DNA of 64,000 nucleotides from Aquabacterium parvum (GTDB lineage: Bacteria; Pseudomonadota; Gammaproteobacteria; Burkholderiales; Burkholderiaceae_C), in the NCBI RefSeq assembly GCF_001447195.1, contig NZ_LFRI01000538.1:1-64000 (forward strand), written 5' to 3'. Positions 9,136 through 17,736 of this stretch are shown one piece after another (position 1 is the stretch's first letter; each line of letters begins with the position of its first letter). The notes below the pieces were generated by a model that worked only from the letters and a program-made list of their open reading frames with translations, did no database searches and was not told where the DNA came from. The position numbers and the translations under genes were made by a program.

Positions 9136-10671
9136 TCAAACCTTCAAGCTGCACAGGCGACGCAGGGCGTGGGGCACCAGGTCCGGCAAATCATCGGCGA
9201 TCAGACCTGGGCCAAAGGCCCGCGCTGCTTCACCATGCAACCACACCGCCGCCGAAGCGGCCTGCCAGGCGGGCATGCCCTGCGCCAGCAGGCCCAGCAC
9301 CAAGCCCGCCAGGACGTCGCCCGAACCAGCCGTGGCCAGTTCGCTGGGCGCATTCCGATTGAGGCTGGCACGCCCATCGGGTGAGGCCACCACGGTGTCG
9401 GCCCCCTTGAGCAGCACCACGGCCCCACTCAGGCGCGCGGCTTCGCGGGCGCGCTCCAGCTTGCTGGCCGCCACCGCCAACTGCGGGCCGCGAAACAGCC
9501 GGTTGAACTCCCCGTCATGCGGCGTCAGCACCACCGGACGGCTGTGTCCGGCGATGGCCGCGAACAGCAGCGAGGGGTCTTCGGCGAACACCGTCAGCGC
9601 ATCGGCGTCGAGCACCACCGGGCGCCCACTGGCGAGCAAGGTCAGCACCAGGGCACGCAGGCCACCGGCTTGCGTGCCACCCAGTGCGCCTGGGCCGATC
9701 AGCGCTGCGCTCAGGCGGTCATCGGCCAGCAGGGAGTTCAAACCTGCCTGCCACTGCGCCGCACCTTCGCCACCCACCGGGTGCACCATGATGCTGGTGA
9801 GCGACGCGGCGTAGACGGCCCAGGCCGACTGCGGCACGCACACAGTGGTGAGCCCAGCGCCCACGCGCGCGGCGGCACGGGCCGACAGACGGGCCGCTCC
9901 GGTCATCACCCCCCCGCCCCACACCAGGGCGTGCCCCCGGTGGTACTTGTGCCCAGCCTCATCGACCGAAGGCCAGGTGTCGGCCCACAGCTCGGGTCGG
10001 TTTTCCCAGGCCTGCGACCCCGCCTCGCGCACCACCGCATCCGGGATGCCGATGTCTGCCAGCACCACCTCGCCACACAGGCTGCGACCGGGCATGAGCA
10101 GGTGCGCGGGCTTGAGGCGGCAAAACGTCACCGTCAGCGCGCAAGGCACGGCGCCTTGCGAGCGCCCCGTGTCTCCGCACAGCCCGCTGGGCACATCGAC
10201 CGCCACGATGGGCACGTGTCGCATGGCCACGCGCTCGAGCAGCTGCTGCACCGGCTCGTCCAGCGGACGGCTCAGCCCAGCGCCGAACAGGGCATCCACC
10301 ACCAACTCGCCAGCTTGAGGGTTGGCCTCGCTCAGCGGATGCCAGCCCGCGCCACCTTTGTCATCGGCCAGCGCCAGCCACTCCCTGGCCGCCTCGGCTG
10401 CGTCGCCTCGAAGGGCTTGGGGAGGCGCCAAGGCGTGCACACGCACGGGCCAACCCCGTTGACGCAGCACGCGCGCCAGCACCCAACCATCGCCACCGTT
10501 GTTGCCCGGCCCGCACAGCACGTTCACAGGCCGAGGCGCCCAACGTTCCACGATGGCGCGGGCCACGGCTTCACCGGCCGCGCGCATGAGCACGATGCCA
10601 GGCGTGCCCCGTGCAATGGTGGCGGCATCGGCGCTCGCCATCTGGGTGGTGGTCAGGATTTCTGCGGCCAT
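9136..10671 (-). CDS. nnr: Bifunctional NAD(P)H-hydrate epimerase / ADP-dependent NAD(P)H-hydrate dehydratase
   Basis: This enzyme repairs hydrated NADH and NADPH. The N-terminal YjeF_N epimerase domain (about 1-215) has GPGNNGGDGW at 54-63 and VDVPSGLCGDTG near 158-169. The C-terminal ribokinase-like dehydratase domain (about 235-511) has LTPHDGEFNRLF and the anion-hole motif TAGSGDVLAG near 447-456. The length, 511 residues, matches the fused bacterial form. ATG at 10671 is chosen over an upstream in-frame codon at 10761 because AGGAAGG lies eight bases before it and homology begins there. It converges on the diguanylate cyclase gene and is divergent from the structured RNA at 10786. Confidence 0.95.
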   Translation of the reverse strand: MAAEILTTTQMASADAATIARGTPGIVLMRAAGEAVARAIVERWAPRPVNVLCGPGNNGGDGWVLARVLRQRGWPVRVHALAPPQALRGDAAEAAREWLALADDKGGAGWHPLSEANPQAGELVVDALFGAGLSRPLDEPVQQLLERVAMRHVPIVAVDVPSGLCGDTGRSQGAVPCALTVTFCRLKPAHLLMPGRSLCGEVVLADIGIPDAVVREAGSQAWENRPELWADTWPSVDEAGHKYHRGHALVWGGGVMTGAARLSARAAARVGAGLTTVCVPQSAWAVYAASLTSIMVHPVGGEGAAQWQAGLNSLLADDRLSAALIGPGALGGTQAGGLRALVLTLLASGRPVVLDADALTVFAEDPSLLFAAIAGHSRPVVLTPHDGEFNRLFRGPQLAVAASKLERAREAARLSGAVVLLKGADTVVASPDGRASLNRNAPSELATAGSGDVLAGLVLGLLAQGMPAWQAASAAVWLHGEAARAFGPGLIADDLPDLVPHALRRLCSLKV

Positions 10672-10785
10672 GGGTTCAACCTTCCTGACGTCAACTTTCG
10701 CACAGCAGAGGGCTGCTCCGTGCAAGCCGTCGCCATGTCGTGAGAAAACACACAGACGCACGAAAGGCGCTCGCGCACAATGAGT

Positions 10786-11020
10786 CCACGGTGATCGACG
10801 AGGTGTTCGTCAACCGTGAGGCCCCCGGGTAACGGAGGTCAAAAGGGTGCCAGACCTGCTCCACTCAGGTCGGCCGGGCGGTCCGGCTGCACCACGCCAC
10901 CGGTGAGGTGGCTCCCCGCAAGGGGTACAGGACTGGGGATCGCCCCACCGGTCCAGGCCCTCCGGTTGTGAGTGGCCGCAGCGCAGCCCGTGTCGCCTTG
11001 AGCGCGCGGGCTGTTTTTTT
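10786..11020 (+). ncRNA. Highly structured non-coding RNA with its own terminator (6S RNA is the leading known candidate)
   Basis: No protein-like frame fits this stretch, but it folds extensively. CAACCG-T-GAGG (10811-10821) pairs with CCTCCGGTTG (10959-10968). Inside, GGTGC (10846-10850) pairs with GCACC (10889-10893) around two hairpins (10853-10871 and 10873-10887). Three further hairpins follow at 10896-10912, 10914-10925 (CCCC-GCAA-GGGG, a GNRA loop) and 10935-10946. A CACAAT box at 10776-10781 could be the -10 element, and a terminator ends the RNA. GAGGTGTTCGT near the 5' end and the roughly 200-nt size recall 6S RNA, but the many local hairpins do not obviously give the 6S rod. The family is unproven; a riboswitch is unlikely because no gene follows on this strand. 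Confidence 0.55.
10984..11020 (+). terminator. Rho-independent terminator of the structured RNA
   Basis: CAGCCCG (10984-10990) pairs with CGGGCTG (11007-11013) and is followed by seven T residues. It points in the plus direction, where no gene lies upstream on that strand except the RNA candidate; this is the best evidence that the RNA is a separate transcript. Confidence 0.85.
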
Positions 11021-11065
11021 GCGTGCACGCGCCTCACAAGGCACGCGCCACAGCGCTTGTGACCG

Positions 11066-11959
11066 TCAGAAGCCGACTTGTGCCGACAAGTACAGGCTGC
11101 GCTGACTCGGCTTGTCGGCGATGTTGCCCAGCTCCAGCCAGGCTGCGGTCAGGCTCAGGTTGCGGTGCGGGAACCAGGCCACGAAGGCGTCCCAGGCGTT
11201 CTCTTCCTTGAACGCACTGAGTCGATCCGGCTTGGCGCGCCATTCGGCGCCCACGGCCAGGTCGTCGCGCACCAACACGGCCAGGCTGGCCTCTGGCATC
11301 AACTGGTGGCGGTTGCCCAGGTCACCACCGAACCCCAGGATCCCGAACTGGTTGGCCCGCGTGGCACGCAAGGTCAAGTTGCCCAACACGTTGCGGCCCC
11401 AGGCTGCACCCAGCCAGACTTTGGTGGCGGCCACGTACCAGTCGGTGTCCGATCCGCGCGTGGCCCCCAGCAAGGTGGGCACGAGCTTGAAATCCTCGTT
11501 GTGCTTGTGCTGAAAGCCGACGCTCACCTGCGGCCACCACACGTCCTGGTCGTAGACAGCGTCGCCCAGCACGCGCACCTTGGCGCCCAGCACGTTCATC
11601 TGCGCACTCTTGCCAGGCACCGTGTCGCTGAACTTGAAACTCCAGCGGGCCATGGACACCTCGATGCGGTTCTTCACCCCCACAGCGACGCCCTGGATGT
11701 TCAGGTTGAACTTGCCCTGCGTGCGGATGTGGGTGGCGTAAGCCGAAGCACCGACTTGGTCGCTGCTGCCGTTGCCGCCAATGACGGCCCAGGGTGTGAG
11801 TCCTCCGCCCGCGGCGCCCTCGATCTGTGAGACGCCCGACGTGCCCAGCAGGCGATCTCCTGCCCAGGCCGGGAGCACGCCCATCCAGCCAACCAAGGCC
11901 AAGCATGGCCAGGCGGCGAATCGCGACCTCGAGGTCAGGAATGTGAAAGAAGCGCCCAT
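11066..11959 (-). CDS. DUF3034 family outer-membrane beta-barrel-like protein
   Basis: A 297-residue protein with a signal peptide ending near AWAGD (about residue 34). The mature part consists of alternating aromatic/polar stretches and ends in a C-terminal phenylalanine (SAQVGF), typical of outer-membrane barrels. The pattern matches DUF3034 proteins, whose function is unknown. GGAGGA lies about eight bases before the ATG at 11959. It is divergent from the haemoglobin/cupredoxin/GGDEF-EAL operon with only 161 bp between, which suggests shared control. It could be a porin or channel for the ligand those proteins handle; that is inference. Confidence 0.8.
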   Translation of the reverse strand: MGASFTFLTSRSRFAAWPCLALVGWMGVLPAWAGDRLLGTSGVSQIEGAAGGGLTPWAVIGGNGSSDQVGASAYATHIRTQGKFNLNIQGVAVGVKNRIEVSMARWSFKFSDTVPGKSAQMNVLGAKVRVLGDAVYDQDVWWPQVSVGFQHKHNEDFKLVPTLLGATRGSDTDWYVAATKVWLGAAWGRNVLGNLTLRATRANQFGILGFGGDLGNRHQLMPEASLAVLVRDDLAVGAEWRAKPDRLSAFKEENAWDAFVAWFPHRNLSLTAAWLELGNIADKPSQRSLYLSAQVGF

Positions 11960-12120
11960 CAGTGGATCCTCCAGCCGTCAAGCCATGCGCCAAGCTGACG
12001 CATCTTCCCGTGAATTCTGGGCAGACATCCGCAGAAATGGCACCGTGATCACCCCATTCTCCAGGAAACCCCCCTCCTCAAAACTGACACAGTGGCGATC
12101 ATTGCCAACGAGTGACGCTC

Positions 12121-12582
12121 ATGCCCCCTCCTGCAACACCCCATCGCCTTGGGCGCCCGTTCGGCCTGGTGCTGTTTGCGCTCGCCTGCCAACTCGCCGC
12201 CTGCGGCAGCACCCCACCCTCGCCCCCGCTGTTTCAGCAGCTGGGCGGTGTCGAAGGCATCCAGGCCGTCAGCAGCGCGATGCTGCAGCGCATGTCGACC
12301 GACCCGCGCACCAAACGCACGTTCGACGGCATCAACTTGCGCACGCTTTCAGCCAGCCTGGCAGCGCACCTGTGCAAGGTGGCAGACGGCCCCTGCGTGT
12401 ACGAAGGCGAGACGATGCGCAACGCACACGCCGACCTGGGCCTGGGAGGCTCGGAGTTCGAAACCACGGTGCAGATGCTGCGCGACGAACTCGACCGCGC
12501 AGGTGTGCCGCAAGGGGCCAAAAACGAGTTGCTCCGCCGGTTGGCACCCAGCCGCCGCGACATCGTCACCACCGACCGCTGA
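12121..12582 (+). CDS. Group 1 truncated haemoglobin-like lipoprotein
   Basis: A 153-residue protein with a lipoprotein signal (lipobox LAAC, lipidated Cys28) followed by a truncated-haemoglobin fold. It keeps LGGVEGIQAV at the A helix, the GxxxYEGETM loop, the proximal-histidine motif AHADLGL (His103) and the C-terminal LRRLAPSRRDIV. Haem binding is likely because the proximal His is present; I could not assign the usual distal residues. An attached, exported truncated haemoglobin is unusual because most members are cytosolic. ATG at 12121 is preferred; a GTG at 12112 is in frame. It is the first gene of a three-gene operon ending in a c-di-GMP enzyme, so a gas- or redox-sensing role is plausible but unproven. 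Confidence 0.8.
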   Translation: MPPPATPHRLGRPFGLVLFALACQLAACGSTPPSPPLFQQLGGVEGIQAVSSAMLQRMSTDPRTKRTFDGINLRTLSASLAAHLCKVADGPCVYEGETMRNAHADLGLGGSEFETTVQMLRDELDRAGVPQGAKNELLRRLAPSRRDIVTTDR

Positions 12583-12594
12583 GAGGCCTCACCC

Positions 12595-13215
12595 ATGTGC
12601 CAGCCGAAACTTTCGCCACCCAATCTCGTCGTCGGGATCTGGATGAGCCTGGCGTGCGTGCCGGCCCTTGCAGCCCCTGTGAGCGTGACCGTGCTGGACG
12701 CCAACGGCTCGCCGGCAGCCGATGCCGTCGTGTCCGTTGAAGTGAGCGGCAGCAAGCCGACCGCCCCGCCCGGCACCCAGGCCGAGATGGGGCAACGCGG
12801 GCGGGCCTTCACGCCAACCCTGCTGGTGGTGCAGACCGGCACGGCCGTGAGCTTCCCGAACTTCGACACCGTGCGTCACCACATCTATTCCTTCTCCCCG
12901 GCCAAGCCATTCGAGATCAAGCTCTATTCGGGCACCCCCGCCGCACCCGTGGTTTTCGACAAAGCTGGCACCGCCATCCTGGGCTGCAACATCCACGATC
13001 GCATGACGGCCTTCATCCACGTGGTCAACACCCCGCATTTCGCCATCGCCAACCCAGCAGGCGTGGTCAAGCTGGACGTGCCCGCCGGAGACCACACGCT
13101 GCAGGTCTGGCACATGCAGATGGGCGACAAACAAGCGCCACAGCGCCAAAGCATCAAGGTCCCTGTGGCGGGCAACACGAGCGTCGTCCGACTCGGGGGG
13201 CCGCCCAAGCCATGA
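12595..13215 (+). CDS. Periplasmic cupredoxin-like protein (annotated in relatives as methylamine utilization protein)
   Basis: A 206-residue protein with a signal peptide cleaved near ALAAP (about residue 27). The mature part is a plastocyanin-like beta sandwich. Candidate type 1 copper ligands are His95/His96 in VRHHIYSF and Cys131, His134 and Met137 in GCNIHDRM, the classic His-Cys-His-Met set. The N-terminal 28-60 region looks like a carboxypeptidase-regulatory/Ig-like strand segment. It starts 12 bp after the haemoglobin gene and its stop overlaps the next start (ATGA). It may carry electrons or bind copper in the periplasm next to the haem lipoprotein. The methylamine label in databases is historical; no methylamine dehydrogenase genes are nearby. 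Confidence 0.8.
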   Translation: MCQPKLSPPNLVVGIWMSLACVPALAAPVSVTVLDANGSPAADAVVSVEVSGSKPTAPPGTQAEMGQRGRAFTPTLLVVQTGTAVSFPNFDTVRHHIYSFSPAKPFEIKLYSGTPAAPVVFDKAGTAILGCNIHDRMTAFIHVVNTPHFAIANPAGVVKLDVPAGDHTLQVWHMQMGDKQAPQRQSIKVPVAGNTSVVRLGGPPKP

Positions 13216-15650
13216 ACACCGGCGGTGACACCCTGGTCGATGCACTCCCGATGCGGCGCCGGTTGGCGTTTCGCATCGTCGCGCTCTTCCTGGGTCTGTT
13301 GCTGCTGGTGCAGGTTGTCACCTTTGCACTCGTTCAGCGCAGCATCGACCAAAACGCCCGAGAGTTGCTGGGATCCTCACTGGACCTGGGCGAGCAGGTT
13401 TTCAGGCGGCTGCTGCGGCAAAGCGCCACCCACCTGAGCGAGTCGACGCGTGTGCTGGCGGCAGACTACGGGTTCCGCGAGGCCCTCTCCAGCGGCGACA
13501 CCGAGACGCTGGTATCGGCGCTGGAGAATCAGGGCGAACGCACAGGCGCCAGCTTTTCGATCATCACCGACGCCCAAGGCGCAGTTCAAGCGACCACCGG
13601 CCCCCGTTCGGCCGAACTGACGGGACTGGTTCAGCGCGCCATCCGACAAGCCGAGTCCACCGAGGACCCGGGTGAGTCGGGCGTGATCGTGGCCATGGGC
13701 AAACAGGTGCTGCAACTGGTGGCGGTGCCGATCCGTGCGCCACTGACCATCGGTTGGGTGGTCATGGGCTACCAGCTCGACGAGCGACTGGTGCGCGACA
13801 TGAAACAGCTCACCGCCATGAGCCTGGTGATCGTCACGCGGACCCAGGCGGGCGGCTGGCAAGCGGCCTTGTCCTTGCTTGGCGATGACGCCCGCCAATC
13901 GCTGCTGGGCCAGTGGATGCCGGCCGCCTCGGCGTCGGCGGCCTCCGGCGCCAACCGCATGTCTTTCGAGCTGCCGGACGGCCTGCACGTGGCTCGCCTG
14001 CACGCGCTCGGCAACGACGCACAGGTGCCGATCTATGCCGTGATGCTGAGGTCGGTGGATGCCGCCGTCGCGCCATTTCAGCAACTGCAACTGGCCATCC
14101 TCGCGCTCAATGGCTTCGGTGTGCTGGCGTTCGCCATCGGCAGCGCCATGACGGCACGCCGCATCACGACGCCTGTCACCAGCCTCACCCGACTGGCTGC
14201 GCGCCTGGCACGTGGCGACTTCAACGCGCCCATCCCACGCCATGGCGATGACGAAATCGGCGAGCTCGCCGAGGCCTTCGAGTCGATGCGCCAGGCCGTT
14301 CACCAGCGCGAAAGCGAGATCCGCCGCAGCGGCCTGACCGACGCCCTGACCCGTTTGCCCAACCGCGCTGGCTTCACCATCGCCGTGCGCGATGCGGTGG
14401 CGCGGGCCGTGGCACAGAACACCGGCTGCGCGGTCGTCATGCTCAACCTCGATCGTTTTCGGCATGTCAACAACGTGCTGGGCACCGACGCCGGCGACCA
14501 GCTGTTGCAGCGCGTCGCTCGCCTGCTGCATGAAAAGCTGAACGAGGCCGAGCACACCGTGGCCCGACTCGGTGGCGATGAATTCGCGATCCTTCTGGCC
14601 CATGGCGGCGTCGACGAGGCGCTGGCGGTGTCACGCCGAGTTCAGCAAGTGCTCGAAGCCACCATCGACCTCAACGGCAGCACGGTGGACCTGGGCGCGG
14701 GCATCGGCATCGCGGCATGCCCGACTCACGCCACCGACGACGCCAACCTCATGCGCCGCGCCGAGCTGGCCATGCACCATGCCAAACAAGCGCAGACCGG
14801 CTGCACCATCTTCCGGCCCGAGCTGGATGTCAAATCCGACGCCGCCTTGTCCCTGCTCGGCGAGCTGCGCCAGGCGGTCGAGCAAAACGAATTCCGCCTC
14901 TTTCTGCAGCCCAAGGTTTGTTTGCGCAGCGGCAGTGTCGTGGGCGCCGAGGCCCTGATCCGTTGGGCACACCCTGCACGTGGCATGGTGCCCCCCGGTT
15001 TGTTCATCCCGTTCGCGGAGCAGTCGGGCTTCATCCGCCAGATCACCAGCTGGCTGCTGATCGAGTCGATGCGCACCTGGCGAAGCTGCGCCGATAAGGG
15101 CCTGCGCCTGCAGATGTCGATCAACCTCTCTGCACGCGACCTGATCGACCCCGAACTGCCCGCGCGCGTGAGCGCGCTGCTGCAAGAACACCAGGTGCCC
15201 GCCAGCGCGATGTGCCTGGAGATCACCGAAAGCGCGATCATGGACGATCCCAATCGCGCGCAGCAAACACTCGAGCAGTTCCATGACATGGGCCTGCAGA
15301 TGTCGATCGACGACTTCGGCACCGGCTACTCGTCGCTGGCCTACCTCAAGCGCCTGCCCGTTCACGAACTCAAGATCGACCGCTCTTTCGTGATGAACAT
15401 GCACCACGATGCCCAGGACGCCAAGATCGTGCGGTCGGTGGTCGACCTGGCGCACAACCTGGGTCTGAAAGTGACGGCCGAAGGCCTGGAAGAAGGCGCT
15501 GCCTGGGGTCTGCTGGGCAAGCTGGGCTGTGACATCGCCCAGGGCTACTGGATCGCCAAACCCATGCCAGCAGACCAACTGCCGCAGTGGGTGTCAAGCT
15601 GGGTGCCCCCTGTGCAGCAGGCCTCGCCCGAGTTGGCCGAGGCCCACTGA
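13212..15650 (+). CDS. Membrane GGDEF-EAL protein with periplasmic cache-like sensor and HAMP
   Basis: An 812-residue c-di-GMP enzyme. One membrane helix (about 17-43) and a second (about 289-315) enclose a periplasmic domain of roughly 245 residues, cache-like by position and pattern. HAMP (316-370), GGDEF (about 373-535, signature RLGGDEF at 452-458) and EAL (about 548-800, EAL at 580-582, with DDFGTGYSSL and LKIDRSFV) follow. Both catalytic signatures are intact, so it may switch between cyclase and phosphodiesterase. Its ATG overlaps the stop of the cupredoxin gene, implying coupled synthesis. The location suggests that the two exported redox proteins modulate its periplasmic sensor. That link is inference. 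Confidence 0.92.
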   Translation: MNTGGDTLVDALPMRRRLAFRIVALFLGLLLLVQVVTFALVQRSIDQNARELLGSSLDLGEQVFRRLLRQSATHLSESTRVLAADYGFREALSSGDTETLVSALENQGERTGASFSIITDAQGAVQATTGPRSAELTGLVQRAIRQAESTEDPGESGVIVAMGKQVLQLVAVPIRAPLTIGWVVMGYQLDERLVRDMKQLTAMSLVIVTRTQAGGWQAALSLLGDDARQSLLGQWMPAASASAASGANRMSFELPDGLHVARLHALGNDAQVPIYAVMLRSVDAAVAPFQQLQLAILALNGFGVLAFAIGSAMTARRITTPVTSLTRLAARLARGDFNAPIPRHGDDEIGELAEAFESMRQAVHQRESEIRRSGLTDALTRLPNRAGFTIAVRDAVARAVAQNTGCAVVMLNLDRFRHVNNVLGTDAGDQLLQRVARLLHEKLNEAEHTVARLGGDEFAILLAHGGVDEALAVSRRVQQVLEATIDLNGSTVDLGAGIGIAACPTHATDDANLMRRAELAMHHAKQAQTGCTIFRPELDVKSDAALSLLGELRQAVEQNEFRLFLQPKVCLRSGSVVGAEALIRWAHPARGMVPPGLFIPFAEQSGFIRQITSWLLIESMRTWRSCADKGLRLQMSINLSARDLIDPELPARVSALLQEHQVPASAMCLEITESAIMDDPNRAQQTLEQFHDMGLQMSIDDFGTGYSSLAYLKRLPVHELKIDRSFVMNMHHDAQDAKIVRSVVDLAHNLGLKVTAEGLEEGAAWGLLGKLGCDIAQGYWIAKPMPADQLPQWVSSWVPPVQQASPELAEAH

Positions 15651-15674
15651 GCCACTCAAGCCCTCAGGCGCCCA

Positions 15675-17585
15675 TCAAGGCAAAGCCACGGGCGATGGCA
15701 ACAATTGCTCATCCATCCAGGCTGCGCGCCGCGCCAACCAGGTTCGCAGGTGAGACACCTCCGCCTCGTAGCTGCCCAGCGCCAGGGGGCTGGGTGAGAT
15801 GGGTGTGTTCAAGACGTCCCAACGCTGGAAGTTGCGCTCCTGGCTGGCCTGCAGGACCTCGGCGCTTTGCTGGATGTAAGCCTGCAAAGCCGGCAACTGC
15901 TGCCTCAAGTGCTGCCAACGGGCTTTGACATGCTGCTCGAAAGCGGGGTCGGTGAGCAGCTGCTTGATGTAGGACGCATTGACATTGCCCGGCTCACGCA
16001 GCCACCAACCGATGGGCGACGCGTTGTCATTGAACTTCACGTTTCCGGCTGCCAGATCGAAATCCCACAGAGGCCCGAACGTGAGCTTGCCCCCGCGCTC
16101 CTTCTTGACAAAGGTGCTGGAGTAGAAGGCATCGTTGTTGCGCAGGTACTCGTTGATCAGGTAGAAATCGACCAAGGCCTCGACATCCAGGTGAGCCGCA
16201 TACCCGTTGACCGGATCCCGATGATCGCTGCCAAACAGCGCCGACTCCATGGCGTTGACCACGTCACGGATGTGCGTGACCTGGGTTGCATCCAGGACAT
16301 CGGACTTCACTGTGTAGGGGCGCATGCTCTGGCTGCGAAACCAGTGGGTTTCATCGAGCCTGGCATCGATCTCCAGGAAGAACCCCGCATCGACATCTTC
16401 AGGGCTGATGGCCTGTGCGCCGATGTTCACGCGGTGATCCGCCACCTTGACGTGCTCGACGAATTGGTAGAGCCCCAGGAAGTCGTTGTTGAGCCGCAAT
16501 TCAACATGGTGCGCCGCTGGCGTGTAGGCCATGCCCATCACCCGCCCCAGACACAGCGCCACCGCGTTGCGCAGCATGGTCTTGTCGGTGTGATTGGCCA
16601 ACAGAGCCCAATCCTTGTCCGACGTCATCCCGAGCACCTTGCTCTTGCTGTCGAATTTCAGTCGATATGGCTTCTTCTCCAGGTTCCAGGTGGAGTTGCC
16701 GCGCCCGCGAATCTTGGTCGACAAGTTCAAAGCCTGAGGGAAGTCCGCCGTGGCCCCCATGGTGAGCTGGGCCTGGACGTAACTCTCCTTGTCCACAACG
16801 GGCGCTCCGCCAGCCGTGTCGATGACCACCAGCGGAGGGGGCAGCGTGACGCAGGTGTGAGGCACGAACGCCGCCTTGGTTTCATGCACCAGCGTGCGTG
16901 CTCCGACGGTGTGGAGCAACTGGCCTGTTTCGGCCTGGGTGTAGCGCCCGATGATGGGCGCCAGCACCTCGGCGGCCGCCCGAGTGGACGCACCCGTTGG
17001 CCCCGCATCACCCGCAGAGGTCTGCGAGTGCGCCTGCGCGCCCTGACGCAGGGCTGTCACGACCCAAGCATCGAGTTTCTTCAAGTCCCGCTGTTCGTCG
17101 GAGCCGGGGGCTGCCAACAAGGAAACCTCGTCGGGCAGGCCCAGCGTGCGCTTCAATTCGGACTCGACGAGGGCGATGTCCTCCTCCTCGCCCTGGCCTG
17201 GCGCCGACCGATGCATGGCCAACAAGGTGCTCAGCCCCGTGACAACCGCGCCATCGTCGCGCGCCGGCGTGGCCATCACGAACGCACCAGCGGGCAAAGG
17301 GGCAACCGGCAGCGTCTGGGTTGGTTGATCAGGCACCTGCACCACCAGGTTCATGGCGTGTGCGGCCATCAGCGTCGGACGCGGGAACTGGAACGCACCA
17401 CCCGCCTGAACCGCGCCGCCTGGCTCCGTGTCATCGCAGAGCAAGTCGCCGTTGGTGTCCAGGCAAACCCAGGCGCCCTCGGTACCCTCGGCCAGCACTT
17501 CCCCCGAGACCGTCGTTTCGTTGCACCCAGACAGAAGCAACAAGCCCCCGAGCAAGGACGCCGTTGTCAAGATTCTTTGAGCCAT
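15675..17585 (-). CDS. CotH kinase family lipoprotein
   Basis: A 636-residue lipoprotein (lipobox LLSGC near residue 21). The first 250 residues are an extracytoplasmic region of unknown type containing CLDTNGDLLCDDTEPGG, a calcium-loop-like segment. The C-terminal part is a CotH kinase domain: IRGRGNSTW, KKPYRLKF, DWALLANHTDKTMLRN, GLYQFVEHVKV and the acidic GPLWDFDLAAGN. CotH proteins are protein kinases of the atypical secreted type, first known from Bacillus spore coats; many Gram-negative homologues are uncharacterised. ATG at 17585 is preceded by AGGTG; an in-frame GTG at 17591 is possible. It converges on the GGDEF-EAL gene and stands as its own unit. Confidence 0.87.
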   Translation of the reverse strand: MAQRILTTASLLGGLLLLSGCNETTVSGEVLAEGTEGAWVCLDTNGDLLCDDTEPGGAVQAGGAFQFPRPTLMAAHAMNLVVQVPDQPTQTLPVAPLPAGAFVMATPARDDGAVVTGLSTLLAMHRSAPGQGEEEDIALVESELKRTLGLPDEVSLLAAPGSDEQRDLKKLDAWVVTALRQGAQAHSQTSAGDAGPTGASTRAAAEVLAPIIGRYTQAETGQLLHTVGARTLVHETKAAFVPHTCVTLPPPLVVIDTAGGAPVVDKESYVQAQLTMGATADFPQALNLSTKIRGRGNSTWNLEKKPYRLKFDSKSKVLGMTSDKDWALLANHTDKTMLRNAVALCLGRVMGMAYTPAAHHVELRLNNDFLGLYQFVEHVKVADHRVNIGAQAISPEDVDAGFFLEIDARLDETHWFRSQSMRPYTVKSDVLDATQVTHIRDVVNAMESALFGSDHRDPVNGYAAHLDVEALVDFYLINEYLRNNDAFYSSTFVKKERGGKLTFGPLWDFDLAAGNVKFNDNASPIGWWLREPGNVNASYIKQLLTDPAFEQHVKARWQHLRQQLPALQAYIQQSAEVLQASQERNFQRWDVLNTPISPSPLALGSYEAEVSHLRTWLARRAAWMDEQLLPSPVALP

Positions 17586-17736
17586 GTTCACCTCGCGACG
17601 TGTGTCGCGCCTCCCGTTGTTGTCATGGCGGGGATTGTCCAGATGGCACCTGCTGACAAGCGGCCATGGAAAACCCTTGAGGAGGGATCACAAGGAATGT
17701 TCTGCGATGCGCCCCCCCCTGCTTGGAGGGCCCGCC

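Noticed and set aside
10811-10968. Cobalamin or TPP riboswitch in the structured RNA
   Set aside because: The conserved boxes of those riboswitches are not found in order, and no downstream gene on that strand could be controlled.
10810-11037. Small frames on both strands in the nnr to DUF3034 gap
   Set aside because: They cross the hairpins and terminator of the structured RNA and have no protein-like pattern.
12040-12060. TGGCAC sequence upstream of the haemoglobin gene as a sigma-54 site
   Set aside because: No TTGC follows at the required spacing.
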